From contig JAFGIT010000409.1 in NCBI GenBank assembly GCA_016929465.1, forward strand, positions 1 through 16,381: a DNA stretch of 16,381 nucleotides, read 5' to 3'. The stretch is from JAFGIT01 sp016929465 [NCBI: Candidatus Coatesbacteria bacterium] (GTDB lineage: Bacteria > B130-G9). Each line of letters begins with the position of its first letter. Positions within the stretch are counted from its first letter, which is position 1. Shown one piece after another: positions 15,613-16,381 of the stretch. The notes beneath the pieces were generated by a model that did no database searches, was not told the DNA's origin, and saw nothing but the letters and a program-made list of their open reading frames with translations. Position numbers and translations under genes: made by a program.

Positions 15613-16381
15613 ATGAACACCGTCGGCCGAAACTATCAGGTTCTTCTTCGAGCAGCCCTGTGTATTGCATGGCTTATCAATGCTCTAGCAGCAATTCCGG
15701 CGCTTGCACAACCCGCCTCATGCGACTACCAAATAACAGATGTTGACTGGTCTGTGGATGCGGCTTTCATTGGCGCTCGGGAGCCACATCCCGAAGCGAG
15801 CATGCTCTCCAATATTTACGTGGACGCCAATACCGGCTCAGATACCAATGATGGAAGTCAGCAATCCCCGCTCAAAACGATCACCAAGGCAACGACCGTC
15901 GCCACCGGGACCGGAGACGCCCCCACTACCATCTACGTGGCGGCTGGCACATATTCCGCCGCCGATAATGGTGAGGCTTTCCCGATCAACATGAAGAGCT
16001 GGATCTCTATCATTGGGGAGGGGGCGGAAGTGGTGGTCCTTGATGCAGGAGGCTCGTCCATTGTCGTGAACATCAGCTCCGTTAGCGGCGCTGCGCTGAG
16101 CGGATGCACAATAAAGGGCGGCTCTGGAAACAACGGCGGCGGAGTGGTCTGCAACAATAGCCAGGTAACGATTTCGGGGAATCACATAACTGAAAACACC
16201 GCCGATTCGGGCGCCGGCATCTACTGCCTCGGCAAGTCGCCGGTCATACAGGAGAATATCATCTCCAGTAATACCGCAACCGGTAGACTCGGTATGGGAG
16301 GCGGCATCTTCACCGTGAGCGCATCGCCTCAGATACTCGACAATGTCTTCAGCGGGAACTCGGGCGACATGGTGGGAGCCA
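15613..16381 (+). CDS. Secreted right-handed beta-helix protein, DUF1565-like (3' end missing)
   Basis: The frame stays open from ATG 15613 to the window edge (256 codons seen), so the C-terminus is missing. A signal peptide is clear: Arg at 6 and 13, a hydrophobic core at about 14-31, and ALA at 30-32 as the likely cleavage site. Around residues 67-93 the text NIYVDANTGSDTNDGS followed by SPLKTI is the typical DUF1565-style opening of parallel beta-helix proteins. From about 145 onward short coils repeat (SGCTIKGG, ISGNHITENTADSGAGIYC, PVIQENIISSNTA, GGGIF, PQILDNVFSGNSG), each with the inward Asn and GGGI turns of such helices. The fold is known for polysaccharide lyases, adhesins and surface proteins; no lyase active site can be seen in this part. 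The protein is probably exported and surface-bound or released. Confidence 0.85.
   Translation, partial: MNTVGRNYQVLLRAALCIAWLINALAAIPALAQPASCDYQITDVDWSVDAAFIGAREPHPEASMLSNIYVDANTGSDTNDGSQQSPLKTITKATTVATGTGDAPTTIYVAAGTYSAADNGEAFPINMKSWISIIGEGAEVVVLDAGGSSIVVNISSVSGAALSGCTIKGGSGNNGGGVVCNNSQVTISGNHITENTADSGAGIYCLGKSPVIQENIISSNTATGRLGMGGGIFTVSASPQILDNVFSGNSGDMVGA

Overview
The window is ordinary bacterial chromosome with moderately high G+C. It looks like a Gram-negative-type anaerobe: it carries a class III (oxygen-sensitive, glycyl-radical) ribonucleotide reductase and two large secreted repeat proteins at its ends. LL-diaminopimelate aminotransferase and the mix of families point to an uncultured environmental lineage. 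I cannot assign a phylum from this sequence. I see no tRNA, rRNA, CRISPR array, insertion sequence or phage gene.

Layout, left to right. (1) 1-1185 (+) is the 3' part of a secreted beta-propeller-like protein ending in an FnIII-like module. (2) 1282-2736 (-) is an unrecognised polytopic membrane protein, convergent with the first gene. (3) 3018-7262 (+) is a likely operon. It holds a DapL-type aminotransferase, a 745-residue fusion of an amino-acid-ligase-type ATP-grasp module to an FMN-dependent 2-hydroxy-acid oxidase-like module, and an orphan ABC transporter ATPase. (4) 7355-9538 (-) is the anaerobic ribonucleotide reductase NrdD, with a good promoter inside the 330-bp gap upstream. (5) 9873-15366 (-) is a two-gene operon in which a membrane-anchored helical-repeat protein overlaps the downstream gene mfd (transcription-repair coupling factor); its promoter has perfect -35 and -10 hexamers. 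(6) 15613 to the end (+) is a divergent secreted right-handed beta-helix protein that runs off the window.

The parts most worth a second look are the following. The ATP-grasp/FMN-oxidase fusion sits directly behind an aminotransferase, and together the domains suggest hydroxy acid to keto acid to amino acid to amide chemistry (inference only). The membrane protein upstream of mfd has a cytoplasmic domain built on an almost exact 13-residue repeat, much shorter than a normal TPR. Several candidate regulatory structures lie between genes: a hairpin over the ABC ATPase start, a palindrome inside the nrdD promoter, and twin palindromes between the divergent genes near 15530.
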